Assembly: GCF_032362555.1 (NCBI RefSeq)
Contig: NC_083513.1
Span: forward strand, 124,001 to 188,000
Length of the DNA stretch: 64,000 nucleotides
DNA from: Amyelois transitella
Lineage: Eukaryota > Arthropoda > Insecta > Lepidoptera > Pyralidae
Direction of reading: 5' to 3'
Under the pieces are notes generated by a model that saw only the letters and a list, made by a program, of their open reading frames with translations, was not told the origin of the DNA and ran no database searches. The translations under genes and the position numbers were made by a program. Shown here one piece after another: positions 22,201 through 33,500 of the stretch; position 1 is the stretch's first letter, and the number at the start of each line of letters is the position of its first letter.

Positions 22201-23972
22201 CATTGTGAAAGTGATAAAGATACTATGATGAAAGCTTTTGAATAAAGCACTGTTACAAAAATTCTCAATGTGTTTCCATATAACCCAAGTCCTTTCCTTC
22301 CCTACTTCACTCCATGCTTCACTTCTCTTGTGGGTCCAGACACTACTAACCACTGCATGATTCTCGCTGGCTATCGCTACTCCATCAATAATGAGAGGTT
22401 CTCATACTCATGGGTGCAGACTTAAGATTTTAAATCTTTTTTACACTAACTGACAATTTCATCTTATATCTTACTCTGGTTGCAATATTATCTCTAGATA
22501 ACTATTATTTGTCGTAAGAGACGGAAGATTTAAACTTCCTGGTATCTATAAAATTCATAACTTTGCAAATAGCAACTTTTCAATATTCAAAAAATTAAGA
22601 CTGTCCATGTCGTATATTTGAAGTAAATATAGTTTCATAATTACGACAGCAGCATGATACAACGGTCCAATTTGCGCATTTTATTTCAAGTTACTTATTA
22701 TCCGCCTCATTCTGACTCATAGTCTTGCATAAGTATAGGGGACAGTCGCACGGCGGGTCGAGATGTTAGTAAGTGCGTAAGAGAAAGACCTCTGGCGACA
22801 GAGCCTCGCGGTGTAGTCTGTCTAGCAGCGGACTAATGTGTGTTGTTTGGGGCAGACTACGGCGGGTACGGAGGGTACGAAGGCGGGTACGGCGCGCGCA
22901 CCACTCCACGCGGGAAAGGTACTGCCGCCTCACTCACGAAGTGCCGATGTGTTATCGAACGTTTTGAGCGAAAATATTTACCCAACCGGCCTTCAAACTG
23001 CTAACTTTTTAGACTTTCGATTTTGAAAAAATTGTCTGGTTGGTTTTATTTTATGTATTTTACTTTAATGTAATATTTTCTTCCGCCAACACGTTCGAAT
23101 TGACTTCGGCATTATTTCGGTGTGATGTATGACTGTTTGTCCATGTTATCGTACCCCGCTTACGTAGTTGTTCTAACACATTTGGCTCTAGTGCGCACCT
23201 AAGATGTGTCATAATTAAAGACAAAATTATCCATATTACGAATACACTGGCAAGCGTGGTCGAGTATGCGTTTCATTAGATTTACAGGTGCATTCATAAA
23301 CTAGTACAATTTGGAAGTAAAGTCTATTTTTGAATTAGAAATGAAGTACTGAATTTCGTCAATGCGGTAATAGTTACGAATGCACCAGTCATTGTAATAT
23401 TAGTGAAGCATGTTTAGCATCTACATCAAGCAATTATACTCGAGTTTCACTGATAAAGTTATTATAATCATCATAAATAGAGGCTGATAACAATCTCACC
23501 CTGCTCGCTTTCATTTAAACGGTTCACTTGATTTCCTAACAATATCATTAGTAATAGTAGTGTTTAACGCCCCTTGTGACACGTGGTAGATTTAGTATAA
23601 TTCACAAGGCGTGGAGAAGCTTCTTTGCACATGAAAGCATGCAGCAGTCTGTTCAGTGAAGACCTCACCAAACTTTTCATGAAAAACTAGGAAGTTCACA
23701 TACATTTTCAGATGCAGTATTCTACTTTCAATTTAATCGTTGAGCCTAGTTCAACTCGTACAATACTCGGAAGTTGACCTGCTGCTGAGGCAAAAACTTT
23801 ATATCACATGTTAGGCGTCCCTTTTGTAGTATATTTCTCCGCGCCTCGTGTATTTGGTATGTGTAGTATGAAAGCGCTACAAGGTCGTGGTGTTACAGCG
23901 GGCTACCAGGGCGGCAAGCAGCGCGGCGGCGGCGGCGGCGGCCGCGCCAACCAGAGGCACCAGCCCTACTAA
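19207..23972 (+). CDS. sqd: Squid-like hnRNP A/B, two RRMs plus Gly/Tyr-rich tail, alternatively spliced
   Basis: Core coding exons are 19207-19334, 20345-20385, 20569-20843, 21033-21164 and 21272 onward. The last either runs to a stop at 21562 (288 aa, ending KRGKQN) or is cut at an internal donor after 21539 and joined to 22856-22918 (63 nt) and 23899-23972 (326 aa, ending NQRHQPY). Skipping the 63-nt exon also keeps frame (305 aa). RRM1 begins near residue 44 (KLFVGGLSW; SRGFAFIVF) and RRM2 near residue 124 (KIFVGGLSS; RKGFCFITF). The tail is Gly/Arg- then Gly/Tyr-rich. In Drosophila, Squid (hrp40) is a nuclear-cytoplasmic hnRNP acting in gurken mRNA localisation and splicing, with isoforms differing at the C-terminus as seen here. 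The ATG lies in CATCATGG and opens the frame. Confidence 0.93.
19924..19969 (+). other. Candidate poison exon of squid
   Basis: A branch-point-like TACTAAC, a pyrimidine run and CTGCAG precede this 46-nt stretch. ATG|GTATAT is a moderate donor; GTAAAC at 19997 is an alternative giving 73 nt. Inclusion after exon 1 keeps the frame open at first (RCEPAPPPLQPPEDAM) but shifts the next exon, giving TAA across the 20385/20569 junction. That would leave a truncated product lacking both RRMs. The exon is inferred; no transcript was seen. Confidence 0.4.
21563..22265 (+). other. 3' UTR of the short squid isoform
   Basis: Sequence follows the stop of the unspliced terminal exon and ends near an AATAAA at 22241-22246. 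Near 21647-21710 it holds a GC-rich pair of arms (GAGCGCGGGGCGCGCGTCCG and GGGACGCGCGCCCCGCGCCG) able to form a strong hairpin. Confidence 0.6.
22241..22246 (+). terminator. Poly(A) signal for short squid isoform
   Basis: AATAAA lies about 680 bp after the stop at 21562, before the cassette exon at 22856. It fits polyadenylation of transcripts that do not use the internal donor. Confidence 0.6.
22856..22918 (+). CDS. sqd: Squid cassette exon, 63 nt
   Basis: Bounded by GGGGCAG and GTACTGCC, it encodes DYGGYGGYEGGYG then ARTTPRGK. It enters after one base of a codon and leaves after one base, so inclusion or skipping both keep frame. It lengthens the low-complexity Gly/Tyr tail. Confidence 0.85.
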
Positions 23973-24880
23973 CGTACCTGTCCGATAGTCATCTCAGTCC
24001 AATAGTAAGGTACGTCACACATGCTCACATGTCTTGACTTATTTTACGAAATTGTTCCCTTCAAAGAATTATCTTGTCAATGTTATAATTGACGAAACAC
24101 ATTCTATAGAAAGAAAAGCACCAGCCCTGTCTAGTTTTTATCATTTCCTAAAACTGAAGTTTGCCTCTAGACTAAAGATTATAATAATAGTTAAAATAAC
24201 CATGCCATTCTTTGCTTTCAGGTTAAGTCATCGGTCATGAGTGGCCCCGTCGCCTCTCGTTCGCCGCGCCGGGGGCACGTCATTCCATTCCACAATATTA
24301 ATTTAAGGAATTAATCTGTTTAAGAAAATGTTTTAAGGATAAAAATATTGTCGACGGAGGGGGCCGCGCTCGGGTTCTGCTTCCTAAATTTATTATAATA
24401 TAGAATGCATAAATAGAATCATTCGAGTATTATTGCAAATATTGACTAGATACAATTCGACCTTAACAGATAATATTTTAGTAATTCAGAGCTTAAACCC
24501 GCGTACGGGGATAATCGCTGGTCGGTGTGGCGTGGCGTGGCGTGGCGCGGCGCGGCGAGTGAGCGCCGAGTGTTTGGTGTGCGAGTGACTGTGTGCAAGT
24601 GGCTGCGTGCGAGTGACTGCGTGCGAGTGGCGAGCGAGTGGACCATGATCGCGACCGCCGGCAGCGACTGGCGCCAATAGTGTTCTGGATCTCAAGCAAA
24701 ATGTTGTAGTTTTGTATTATTTGGATAATTAACAAACAAATCTGAATCATGTATTTTGTACGAAGTAAGTGTTTCTTCCATGAGTAGGGATGAAATTGAA
24801 CTCTAGAATTAAGTTGTCAGACATGAACAAACTGCTGATGATATACAAATTGTATGTCGCAATAAAATATGTAAATAAAT
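23973..24880 (+). other. 3' UTR of long squid isoform, with a likely UTR intron
   Basis: After TAA at 23970-23972 a good donor (GTAAGGTACGT region near 24006-24012) and an acceptor (CTTTGCTTTCAG ending near 24221) suggest an intron within the 3' UTR. The final segment includes GGCGT pentamers near 24535-24560 and a GTGCGAGTGACTG-type repeat near 24578-24635, and ends near AATAAA at 24861. Confidence 0.55.
24861..24866 (+). terminator. Poly(A) signal for long squid isoform
   Basis: AATAAA in GTCGCAATAAAATATG is the first canonical signal after the long-isoform stop and its inferred 3' UTR intron. Confidence 0.6.
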
Positions 24881-25524
24881 ATTCGAGTTTTTGTATGTGT
24901 TGTCACTCGCCGCTTTGTTTTGTCAGTCCCTCACAAACTGCAAACTATAACTAACTAGGTACCCACTACTTGATTCAAAACTTTACAATATGTAACATAG
25001 GTAGTATTTAAATGTGATACCTACTATCAAATGGATTTAATCTCTACCAGTAAACATTTCATAAATGAAGAATTAGTTGGATCCGTTGGGAATAGAGAAG
25101 ATGCGGAATTGTAGTGGAGGATTGGACAAGTTGGGATAGACTGAAAATCTATAGGTATGTAGTACCTGCTAATGATTTAACTCTATACCTACATCATACT
25201 ATACATACAATAGTTTTTATCCCTAAGGGGTAGACAGCCAAAAATCGCAAAATGTACACACATACATACCCTACCTATCTATTCACTAGAATTTCTTGAA
25301 AAATAGTACCTACTACCTAATCCATTTCCAAGGAATTCTTAGTAGGTACCTCGTACCTACATAGAGGTTATTAATAGGGAGGTCTATAAGCACTTGTACG
25401 AAGTGCACGATGGTTATCGTAATTTCAAGTGTACAGTGCTTCAGATAAGCTTGGTTGATGGGAGACTAGGCACTTTACAAACTAGGTACTTGTACTTGGG
25501 AGTAAAAAATATTTCTGTATATCC

Positions 25525-25655
25525 CACTAATCCCAGAGGGACAACGGAGGCGATTTCGTTTGTGTCACTAGTCCCATCCCATGGGACTACTGGGACAAAA
25601 TCGTATCACTTGTCCCACCACACGGGACAACTCAATGGGACTAGTGTGGGATAGA
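25525..25655. repeat. Cluster of GGGAC / GTCCC motifs with palindromic ends
   Basis: GGGAC or its complement occurs seven or eight times in about 130 bp. CACTAGTCCCAT near 25567 is mirrored by ATGGGACTAGTG near 25634. It lies in AT-rich intergenic DNA and stands out in composition. Confidence 0.55.
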
Positions 25656-25785
25656 CCGATATTTTTCAAAGTAAGCAATAAGAGCAAAAACGATTTAATC
25701 CACCTCCTGGTTTGTCTGGTTGGAACCGAAGAAGAAAAAAGTGCGTCTCGCCGCTTCTCTTCCTGAGCTGATTGTAAAAGTAATA

Positions 25786-26215
25786 ATAAATAAATATATA
25801 CGGGACAAATTACACAGATTGAGCTAGCCTCGAAGTAAGTTCGAAACTTGTGTTACGAGATATTAACCCAACGATACTATATTTTATATTAAACTAGCGA
25901 CCCGCCCCGGCTTCGCACGGGTGCAAAATTATAAATGTTATTATACATAAAAACCTTCCTCTTGAATCACTCTACCTGTTACAAAAAACCGCATCAAAAT
26001 CCGTTGCGTAATTTTAAAGATTTAAGCATACAGACTAAAATAGCGACTTTGTTTTATACTATGTAGTGATAGGTACTTATATAGATAAACATTCAAGATC
26101 CAAGCCAATCAGAAAAAGTTCTTTTCTCATCATGCCCTGGCTGGGATTCGAACCCGGGACCTCCGGTGTCACAGACAAGCGCACTACCGCTGCGCCACAG
26201 AGGCCGTCAAAGTCG
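25786..26215 (-). repeat. tRNA-derived SINE family B, split by another insert
   Basis: On the minus strand the head reads GGCCTCTGTGGCGCAGCGG ... TGCGC (box A) and GGTCCCGGGTTCGAATCCCA (box B), a clear tRNA relic at 26137-26210. The tail contains ACAAATTACACAGATT and CGAAGTAAGTTCGAAACTTG, also found at 41205 and 44740. Between head and tail, about 25893-26068, sits an inserted fragment starting near GCGACCCGCCCCGGCTTCGC, an RTE/SINE-like 3' end common in insects. The comparable copy at 41201 lacks that insert, which fixes the order of events. Confidence 0.75.
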
Positions 26216-26719
26216 ATCAAGGGAAACCAATATACAATGGTACCTACCATCCTATATATGTATATCGTCATCTAGTAACTGCCACTAAATACGAATCACT
26301 ATTATGTTTTAGTATTCGGTGCCTAACACTAAGCATAATAAAAGGTATACGTTCAAAAGTACCTTCCTGCCTAATTAATTACTTGTGACCTATCTACTAT
26401 ATGGCGTATTTGAGATTCAGTTTGTATGATACAAGAGGTAGGTACTAATTTGAAGAATCTTAAATTCCATTAGTCCAAATTCAAATTTTTCTTTGCATGG
26501 TACAACAAGGAAGTGTGGCCTTGAAGTTTTGTGACCATTGTCGCTGCCTATGTCTTACCTGTAAGAGGAAAAGATGTGTGTGTGGCGGCGTCCATCCGTT
26601 GCTGCCATGTGTGTGATATACGTCCACCTTTTGTTTGCAAAGGGCCTTATAGCTGCTTATGTAGGTACCTACCTCTTATAAAAGCAAATAATCTTGGAAA
26701 TCACTTCACATTACCAGAC

Positions 26720-27324
26720 ATGGGGCGTTATATATACTTGTGCTCTGTTGCGTACTTACTGCTGCAATTATTATCCTACGTTGCAGATGGAAGCGTTATT
26801 TCGTAAGTTTTATGTTTGTGAGAAAAAAATCTTAATTTTATATTTTGAAATCGAACTTTTTTTAATTGATTTTGCATGGCGTTGTAGCTAGTAATGTGCA
26901 CTAAGGTCTAAGATTACGCTCTGTGAATTTTAGATCTGTGGTTGCCCGATGCTCAACTAGCAGTCGACGCAGATTTTTATGACTCCTACCAGCACTCGAG
27001 ATAAAAGCTGAAAACTAACCTATCTAATCGAAAATACATCGTCCCAAAAATCATAAAGCAATTTCCATTTCCAGTGGCCGCGATGATATCCCGCCTTTAT
27101 GCCTGATCAGTTCCATCACGCCAGTGTCGTGCAGCGGGCCAGTGGGCCCGGACTCGCTGGTGCCGCACCCCGACGACTGCCGCCTCTTCTACTACTGCGT
27201 GTCTCCGGCCCGTCCCCCCGTCTGCCGCCAGTGCCCAGCGGACCTTCACTTCAGTCCGACCGAGCATGTCTGCGACACCGCGGACCATGCTGGCTGTACG
27301 GCCAAGGGTTCTAGGGAGTTCTAG
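26720..27324 (+). CDS. Small secreted protein with one chitin-binding (Peritrophin-A/CBM14) domain, 110 aa
   Basis: Two exons, 26720-26802 and 27075-27324, join in phase (TC|T). The start MGRYIYLCSVAYLLLQLLS followed by YVADG is a good signal peptide, cleaved near residue 23. The mature chain holds one six-cysteine CBM14-type domain: SCSG, HPDDCRLFYYC, PPVCRQCP, DLHFSPTEHVCD and GC, with the aromatic FYYC core typical of chitin binders. CBM14 proteins bind chitin in cuticle, tracheae or peritrophic matrix. This one is short, with a single domain and no Ser/Thr-rich linker, so it resembles small peritrophin-type or cuticular proteins analogous to peritrophins. An extra Cys (PPLCLISS) precedes the domain and may be unpaired. 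AATAAA follows at 27461. Confidence 0.85.
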
Positions 27325-27460
27325 CGATCAAAATTGCTGTTTAACCCTCTTTCATAGTAAATTTTGATGACGTTGTTATTTGAAGCCATGTTTGTATTTA
27401 TCTTCGAAAAGCTGAGATCAAAATTAAACCCAAGAACTTTGTATATAAATCTGAACAGTA

Positions 27461-27497
27461 AATAAAAGACTACACTTTAATAGTAACGACCAATAAA
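27461..27497. terminator. Overlapping convergent poly(A) signals
   Basis: Plus-strand AATAAA at 27461-27466 and 27492-27497 can serve the chitin-binding gene. A minus-strand ATTAAA (27481-27476) lies about 50 nt after the stop of the EF-hand gene (27531). The two 3' ends would overlap by tens of bases. Confidence 0.5.
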
Positions 27498-27530
27498 AGA
27501 CAAACACATGAAAGCGATGATGTTTGACCA

Positions 27531-30500
27531 TCAGCAGGGCTGCGCGCTGCCGGTCGCGAACAACACGTCCAGGGCGTTGCACAAGGAGCGGTAGTCCACC
27601 TGCAAATGAGTAATAACTAAGATCTTTTATTCAAAAACCTAGTTGCCGCTATCCAAATGTTTCGCCGGAAATACTAGCCCAGGATCCCCTAAATGAACTA
27701 AGTATGTAAATTTTTGTTTATTACTCAGTGTACTAGAGGGGCATTTTGATTGATATATCTAGGTAAGCTTCGCCTTGTCAGACAGTACTATCGTGTGTGT
27801 ATGTTGCATGTGTATGCTGTTTTGTGTGTTTGCGCCACCGACCTCCTCGCCGCAGCCGCGCTGGTAGCCGAAGCAGCGGTACAGCACGTCCCGCTCCCGC
27901 GCCGACACCAGCTGCAGCAGCCCGCGCTGGCACAGGGCGCGCTCCACGGAAACTCGAGGGATCGTGCCGCAGCGCTCCTTGTCCATGTCCTGGTAAACAT
28001 TACAAAGTCGAACGAGGAGACGTCAAGTGCTTTTTGAGAAAAATCTCTCCTCTTCATTTTTTAAGTCAGTTAAAAGTTTGACAAATATATACGGACTAAT
28101 CATACAGATTGTGTTTCAAAGTAAGTTCGATATGAAGTGTTATGGAAACTTTCTAATGTGGTCTTCAGCAAAATAGAGAAAACCGGTCCAAAATTAAATT
28201 TAGATTTTTAGAAGTTTGTAAATAATCAAGCACTGATGTTATAGACCCGTAGGTTTGAGCTAGCATCCTCCTCCTCATTAGATTTCAACGTCATACCTTG
28301 AACACCTCCAAAATATTGGACAACTGGTCCGGGAACTTCGACAGCTTGGCGAGCGCGCCGGACACGAGGCTCCTCTCTTCGAAGTTGAGGAAGTTCCTGG
28401 GGGAGTCATGGGTGGGCACGTGCGGCACGGGCTCCACCAGGGGCGCGCGTTCCAGGGAACCCTGGGTCAGGGCTTCGCCCACCACGGACGAAAACCGCTC
28501 GTATTCAATATAGCGACGCCGTCCGGGCGCGCTAAAACTGGAAAAACGTAGAAAAATTCACATTGAAGTGGAAGTAGTTTTGATATGTGACAGCGCAGCC
28601 GCCGTTTTCTTAATGTTTTATGCATGCTTCCATTTACAATAAAAATATGGAAAGGCTACGCCCAGTAGGTATAGAGGGTATATGACGTCTACACTTGCCA
28701 AGACCGCCTTCTTGTGAATGAGATTACTATTTGACTGGGTTGTTAGTACTTGTTAGGTACTCGTATTTCATTAAGCAAGGTGTAGTGGAGACGAATCAAA
28801 AACCAAATTTGATTCAAAAATCAAACTGCAAATTCAATTATTTACTACTAACACTTCCATGAGCGTGTCCATTTCTAGCGGCGTCAGAGACAGGCCGGCG
28901 GAGGAGAGGCCGCGGTAGAAGTCGGCTCGGGGGATCACCAGCTCGTTGCGAGGGTCGAACTGCTTCAAGAAGTCACGGGGGCGTAATCCTTCTCGAACCA
29001 TCTGGAACACATTTTACAATAGATTCATTAATCAAGGTGTATGTGTAATTGTGTAAGACAAAGTTGGCGAGTATAAATACATCTTTCTGGTGAGACCTCT
29101 TCCTCCCGAAGGCTTGAATCGTGTTATGCGGAAAGGGACTGTGGGCAGATACTCGAAGAACACGAGAACATAAACGTAATAATGAAGTATGTTTTGCCTC
29201 AGACTCTTTTCTTGAGCAGTTCTACAAACGGAGCATAAATTGTCCATGACTTCATGTAGGATGTGCCACGAACAATTTGGGACACGACCCTTAATAAAGT
29301 TATTTATAGCAAAAAGTTGTAGGGTTTTCCTAAGTTCTTATTAAATTCTGTAACCTTAAAATTTTCTTTACCGTAAAATTTTCAATGAAGTAATGAGGTG
29401 TTTGGTACCTTTCCCTTGATCTTGGCGAGGATCTGCACGATGTCCGTCTCCAGCGGGTCAGGGCCGGCGGGCGGCGCGCGCGGCGGCGGCGGCGCAGACG
29501 ATATTGTGGCGCTTTCCACCGGACGCTCTTCCATCTGAGAGGCAAAACAGCAAGCATATAGTTCACCCTGTCTTAATACAAGAAATATCCGAGAAAATTG
29601 ATTCGGGCGACCTTGCAACGATGCCATGGTATCCTACCCCCACATATCCTAACCCCATATAGAATAAGGCCTCATAGACAATGGCTATTTATCCACCTAT
29701 CCACCATAACTAAAGTTTGCAATTGGACATGAAAGTTATCCATCATCGATTTTTGTGTAGCTACTCTGTGAAACCTAGGAGGGAAACCAGCTATTATACG
29801 CCAATGGCGGCCTCTGATCCTAGTACATGAGAAACCGAACCTTGTCTGTCCAATATAGAAAATTAATTCCTTGGAGGTACAAAAAAAAAATCGAGTCTTT
29901 CTTGAAGTTATATCCATACCTCATCCAGCAGTCTCACGTAGCTGAACCCGCAGTCGTCCAGGTACCTCTCTTCCAGAGCCCGCACCTGCGCCGCAGTCGG
30001 CAGCACGCCCAGCCTCGCCAGCACGCGTCGCACTTGAGCGCGCGACACGTGACCGTTGTTCATCCTGCAATATTCACCAGCAAAATGAATCTCTGAATTT
30101 AAATAACATCATTATGCTATTCTAATTGGGCTACAAGCTTCTGCAACCTTTAGAAGCACCTAACCCATATGGAACATGGTTTCAAGACCGTCCGCCTGAA
30201 TTTTTTAGGTCACAGTCAGGGGCAGACACATTCATGATGAGCAAAAGCTAGTCTTAGATCAATGGCTCTCTCGCAAGCGGCGGGATCCACAACAATGGAC
30301 ACACAACAACCTGGGCCACGTCGAGTACAGCCTCGCCAGGCCGCCGTCCTCATCTGCCGACTGTATATTGTTAAAGTCACCACCAGAACTCCTTGATTCA
30401 TACTTACGGGTCGTGTTCAGCGAAGGCAGGCCTTAGATCAATAGCCCTTTCCATGCAAGCGGCACGAACTCTCAACAGCGCGGCCTGGGCCATGTCGAGC

Positions 30501-33500
30501 GCGGCCTCGCCGGGCCCGCCGCGCTCCTCCGCCGACCCCAGCGGGGGCAGCTCCGCCACCGCCGCCGCTGCAGCGCCCGCTTTAGCGTCCGGGTGTTTCT
30601 CTAGCTCCTTTATTGTGAACACTGGAAAAGATTACGTTAGTTAATATTAAGGCGAAGAAATTGTGGTTTGAACAGAAGGGTTCTGTTGTTACAAAGGTAT
30701 TACATAGATAAAGCAGAATTCATGAAGCCACGTCGAGAGAAATGAACACTCGACAAACAATATGGACCTCCAAATTCATTCGAACAGATTTAACACTATA
30801 GTTTGAATAATATTCATTTGAAATGTAATAAAAAAAACATTCATACACACCAATGGTTGGATTTTCACTGAGGTCTACATTAACTTTTGAGTCAATTTTT
30901 GAGTTTAGGACGGTTTTATTCCGATTTCTTTCAGCATTGAGATCAGGATTATTATCCTCAGCTGAATTAGTATCAGAATCATATAAATCCTCGAGGTGGA
31001 CTTCATCGTAGGGAGCAGAAAGCTGCAGTCGCATTGCGTCAACCAAACTGCTCCAAGAACCGAAAACCGCTGGGGAAGAAACGGTCTAGAATGTTCTCTT
31101 AAGCCAAGTGGCCAATCATGTCTAGATTAAAGCGCCTGCTATGCCGAAAGTCAAATATGGCGATAATCAAAAAGAAAGTATGTCGCATGAGAATGCAGAG
31201 ACACTTTGTGGCTTAAATAAATGATACTGGTTTTCATGATACAAATAGTTCTTAGGATGTGTCAAAAGATTATTTCTATGTGGGCGAAAGGTGTGTTGAT
31301 AACGCTTCACTATAAATTTAATTTACTACTGCAAAATGTATTTACCCTGATCGCAGTCATCTTCGAAAGTCCGCCAGCAGACACGCTCTGAGTCGTTGGG
31401 GTCGAGGTAGTGCCTCATGATGCAGAGCATCTCATTCTGGTCCAAGATGGCGCCCAGTCCCATAGCATCCATGGCGCGGCGAAACTGCTGCGGTGCGATG
31501 CGGCCGCAGTTTAGGGGGTCGAAATCCTAAAGAAAATTATACAATTCTTCTTAAAGATATTTTTTAATAAGAGATCGGAGTCAACAATGGATGTGTCACA
31601 TAAATAATGTGAACGGAAACTCAATCTAAACGTTTCTGGTCACACATCAATGAGAATGTTTGGAAACGAGAAAAATACCCATTTTCAAGTTAACACTCAG
31701 TAGCTCAAGTAATGTCTTAATGTATTAAGTAGTGTCTAAATACTTTGAAAGAGAAATTTCAAAGCACTGGATACAGATCAACAAAGAAAAAATACAACGT
31801 ACGTGGGCTCAGAAGATATCGGTGCCACTTCGCCTTGGTTGGTTTTTGGAGGTGAGATAAATTCTAAGCCGTGTGTACCTACTTAAACATCTATTTAATA
31901 ATACCCATCTTAAAGAACATCTGGTATGTCTAATATTATTTTCTCAATAAGACACAACAGACATACATATATACATATAATCACGTCTCTCTATATCCCT
32001 TGCGGAGTAGACAGAGCCAACAGTCTTGAAAAGACTGATAGGCCACGTTCAGCTATTTGGCTTCAAGATAGCATTGATATTCAAATAGAGACAGATTGCT
32101 AGCCCATCGCCTAAAAGAAGAATCCCAAGTTTATAAGCCTACGCCTCAGTCGCCTTTTACGACATTCATTGGAGAGAGATGGAGTGGTCCTATTCTTTTT
32201 CTATTGGTGGAACCAAACGACGCTACAAAATATTTAACATCCTACCCTAAAGAACTCTGAAACTCTAATCCTCCTCTGCAGCACGAACTGTTGCACTCGC
32301 AGCATCAGTTCCACCAGCTGGCGGGTCGGCTTCGGCTGCTTCAGCACCGGGTGGAACACGTCCGTCTGGCCCAGCGGCGCGGTGGACAGCCCCGCGTCCA
32401 CCTCCGGACGCACCAGCTTTGGCAGGCTTGTGTCTATCACCGCCGCTGGGTTTTCGTACTCCTGAATGAACATTTTGGATTGAAATAGGTTTATTTTAAA
32501 AATAGAATACAAGAATAATTAAATCTACCACCGCTTCTAAAGCGCAAGTATACAAGAATCGGCGGAAAAGCAAACTCCAGCAGACTGTCAGAAAAGGGTC
32601 TTCTTAACTTCATGTAAGAACCTGATTAACCCATTTCAGGATCGTGGTCACAGGCGGATTCCTTATACATATTAATAGGTACATATCAGGTAGAACTCAA
32701 CATCCGCCAATTAAGACTGTGTTACCGCTACCGTCACACTTACTTTTTCATTCTTATCTTCTAAAGCCCCTTCTCCAAATGACAATTAATTATATGACGC
32801 ACAGTATCACTCTAGAAATGAAAAGATTATCCAAGTTATTAAATTTAAATTTTCAAGTACTCGTACAAATATCTTACCGGTCCCAAGCCCCGGATGCCTT
32901 CCTTCTTCACGGCTTCGACAGCCTTTAGGAACTCCACACAGTCCAGTGTGTAGGAGTCCTTGATGAACTTCCTCACGAGCAGGTTGAAGTCCTCGGGCGA
33001 CACCAGGATACCGATGTAGTTCAGGATGCGGGCGAAGTGCGCGAAGGTGATCCGACCGTCGTTTTTAGCAACCTGCGGGTGCGCATGGGATGTAGGTGTA
33101 ATGTTTTATTTAACAAAATTTATTATTTAAGTTATACCTAAGGTTCTTTTTCACTTAGGGTTTTATACTTGAAATATTAAAGGCAAATGTATGAATTAAC
33201 TAGCTGTGCCCGCGACCTCGTCTGCGTATAATAGTTATTTTGGGCATTATTGAAGCCCTTAAGGATGAATAATTTTCCCCGTTTTTTTTCACATATTCCA
33301 TTATTTCTTTGCTCCTTATACATAGTTACAGCGTGATGTTATATAGCCTAAAGCCTTCCTCGATAAATGGTCTATTCAACTCAAAAATATTTTTTCAATT
33401 CGAACCGGTAATTCCTGAGATAAGCGCGTTCAAACAAACAAATTCTTTAGCTAGTATATTTTACCGCGTAGGCCTATTTTTTGCCCTCACGTCCCCACGT

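Larger units (their letters stand above)
24881..26719. other. Intergenic, no gene seen
   Basis: The stretch holds a degenerate family A fragment near 25195-25240, a GGGAC/GTCCC-rich patch at 25525-25655 and the tRNA-derived SINE at 25786-26215. Open frames present do not resemble proteins. The promoter of the chitin-binding gene at 26720 should lie toward the right end. Confidence 0.5.

Noticed and set aside
26137..26210. A tRNA gene on the minus strand (box A GGCGCAGCGGTAG, box B GGTTCGAATCC).
   Set aside because: The same head occurs in damaged form at 44860-44922, joined to a shared repeat tail, so it is the head of a SINE family rather than a free tRNA gene.
30720..31046. A separate small gene starting MVDAMRLQLSAPYDE.
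   Set aside because: It is exon 30851-31069 of the EF-hand gene plus read-through into an intron. Splice sites and phases join it to its neighbours.
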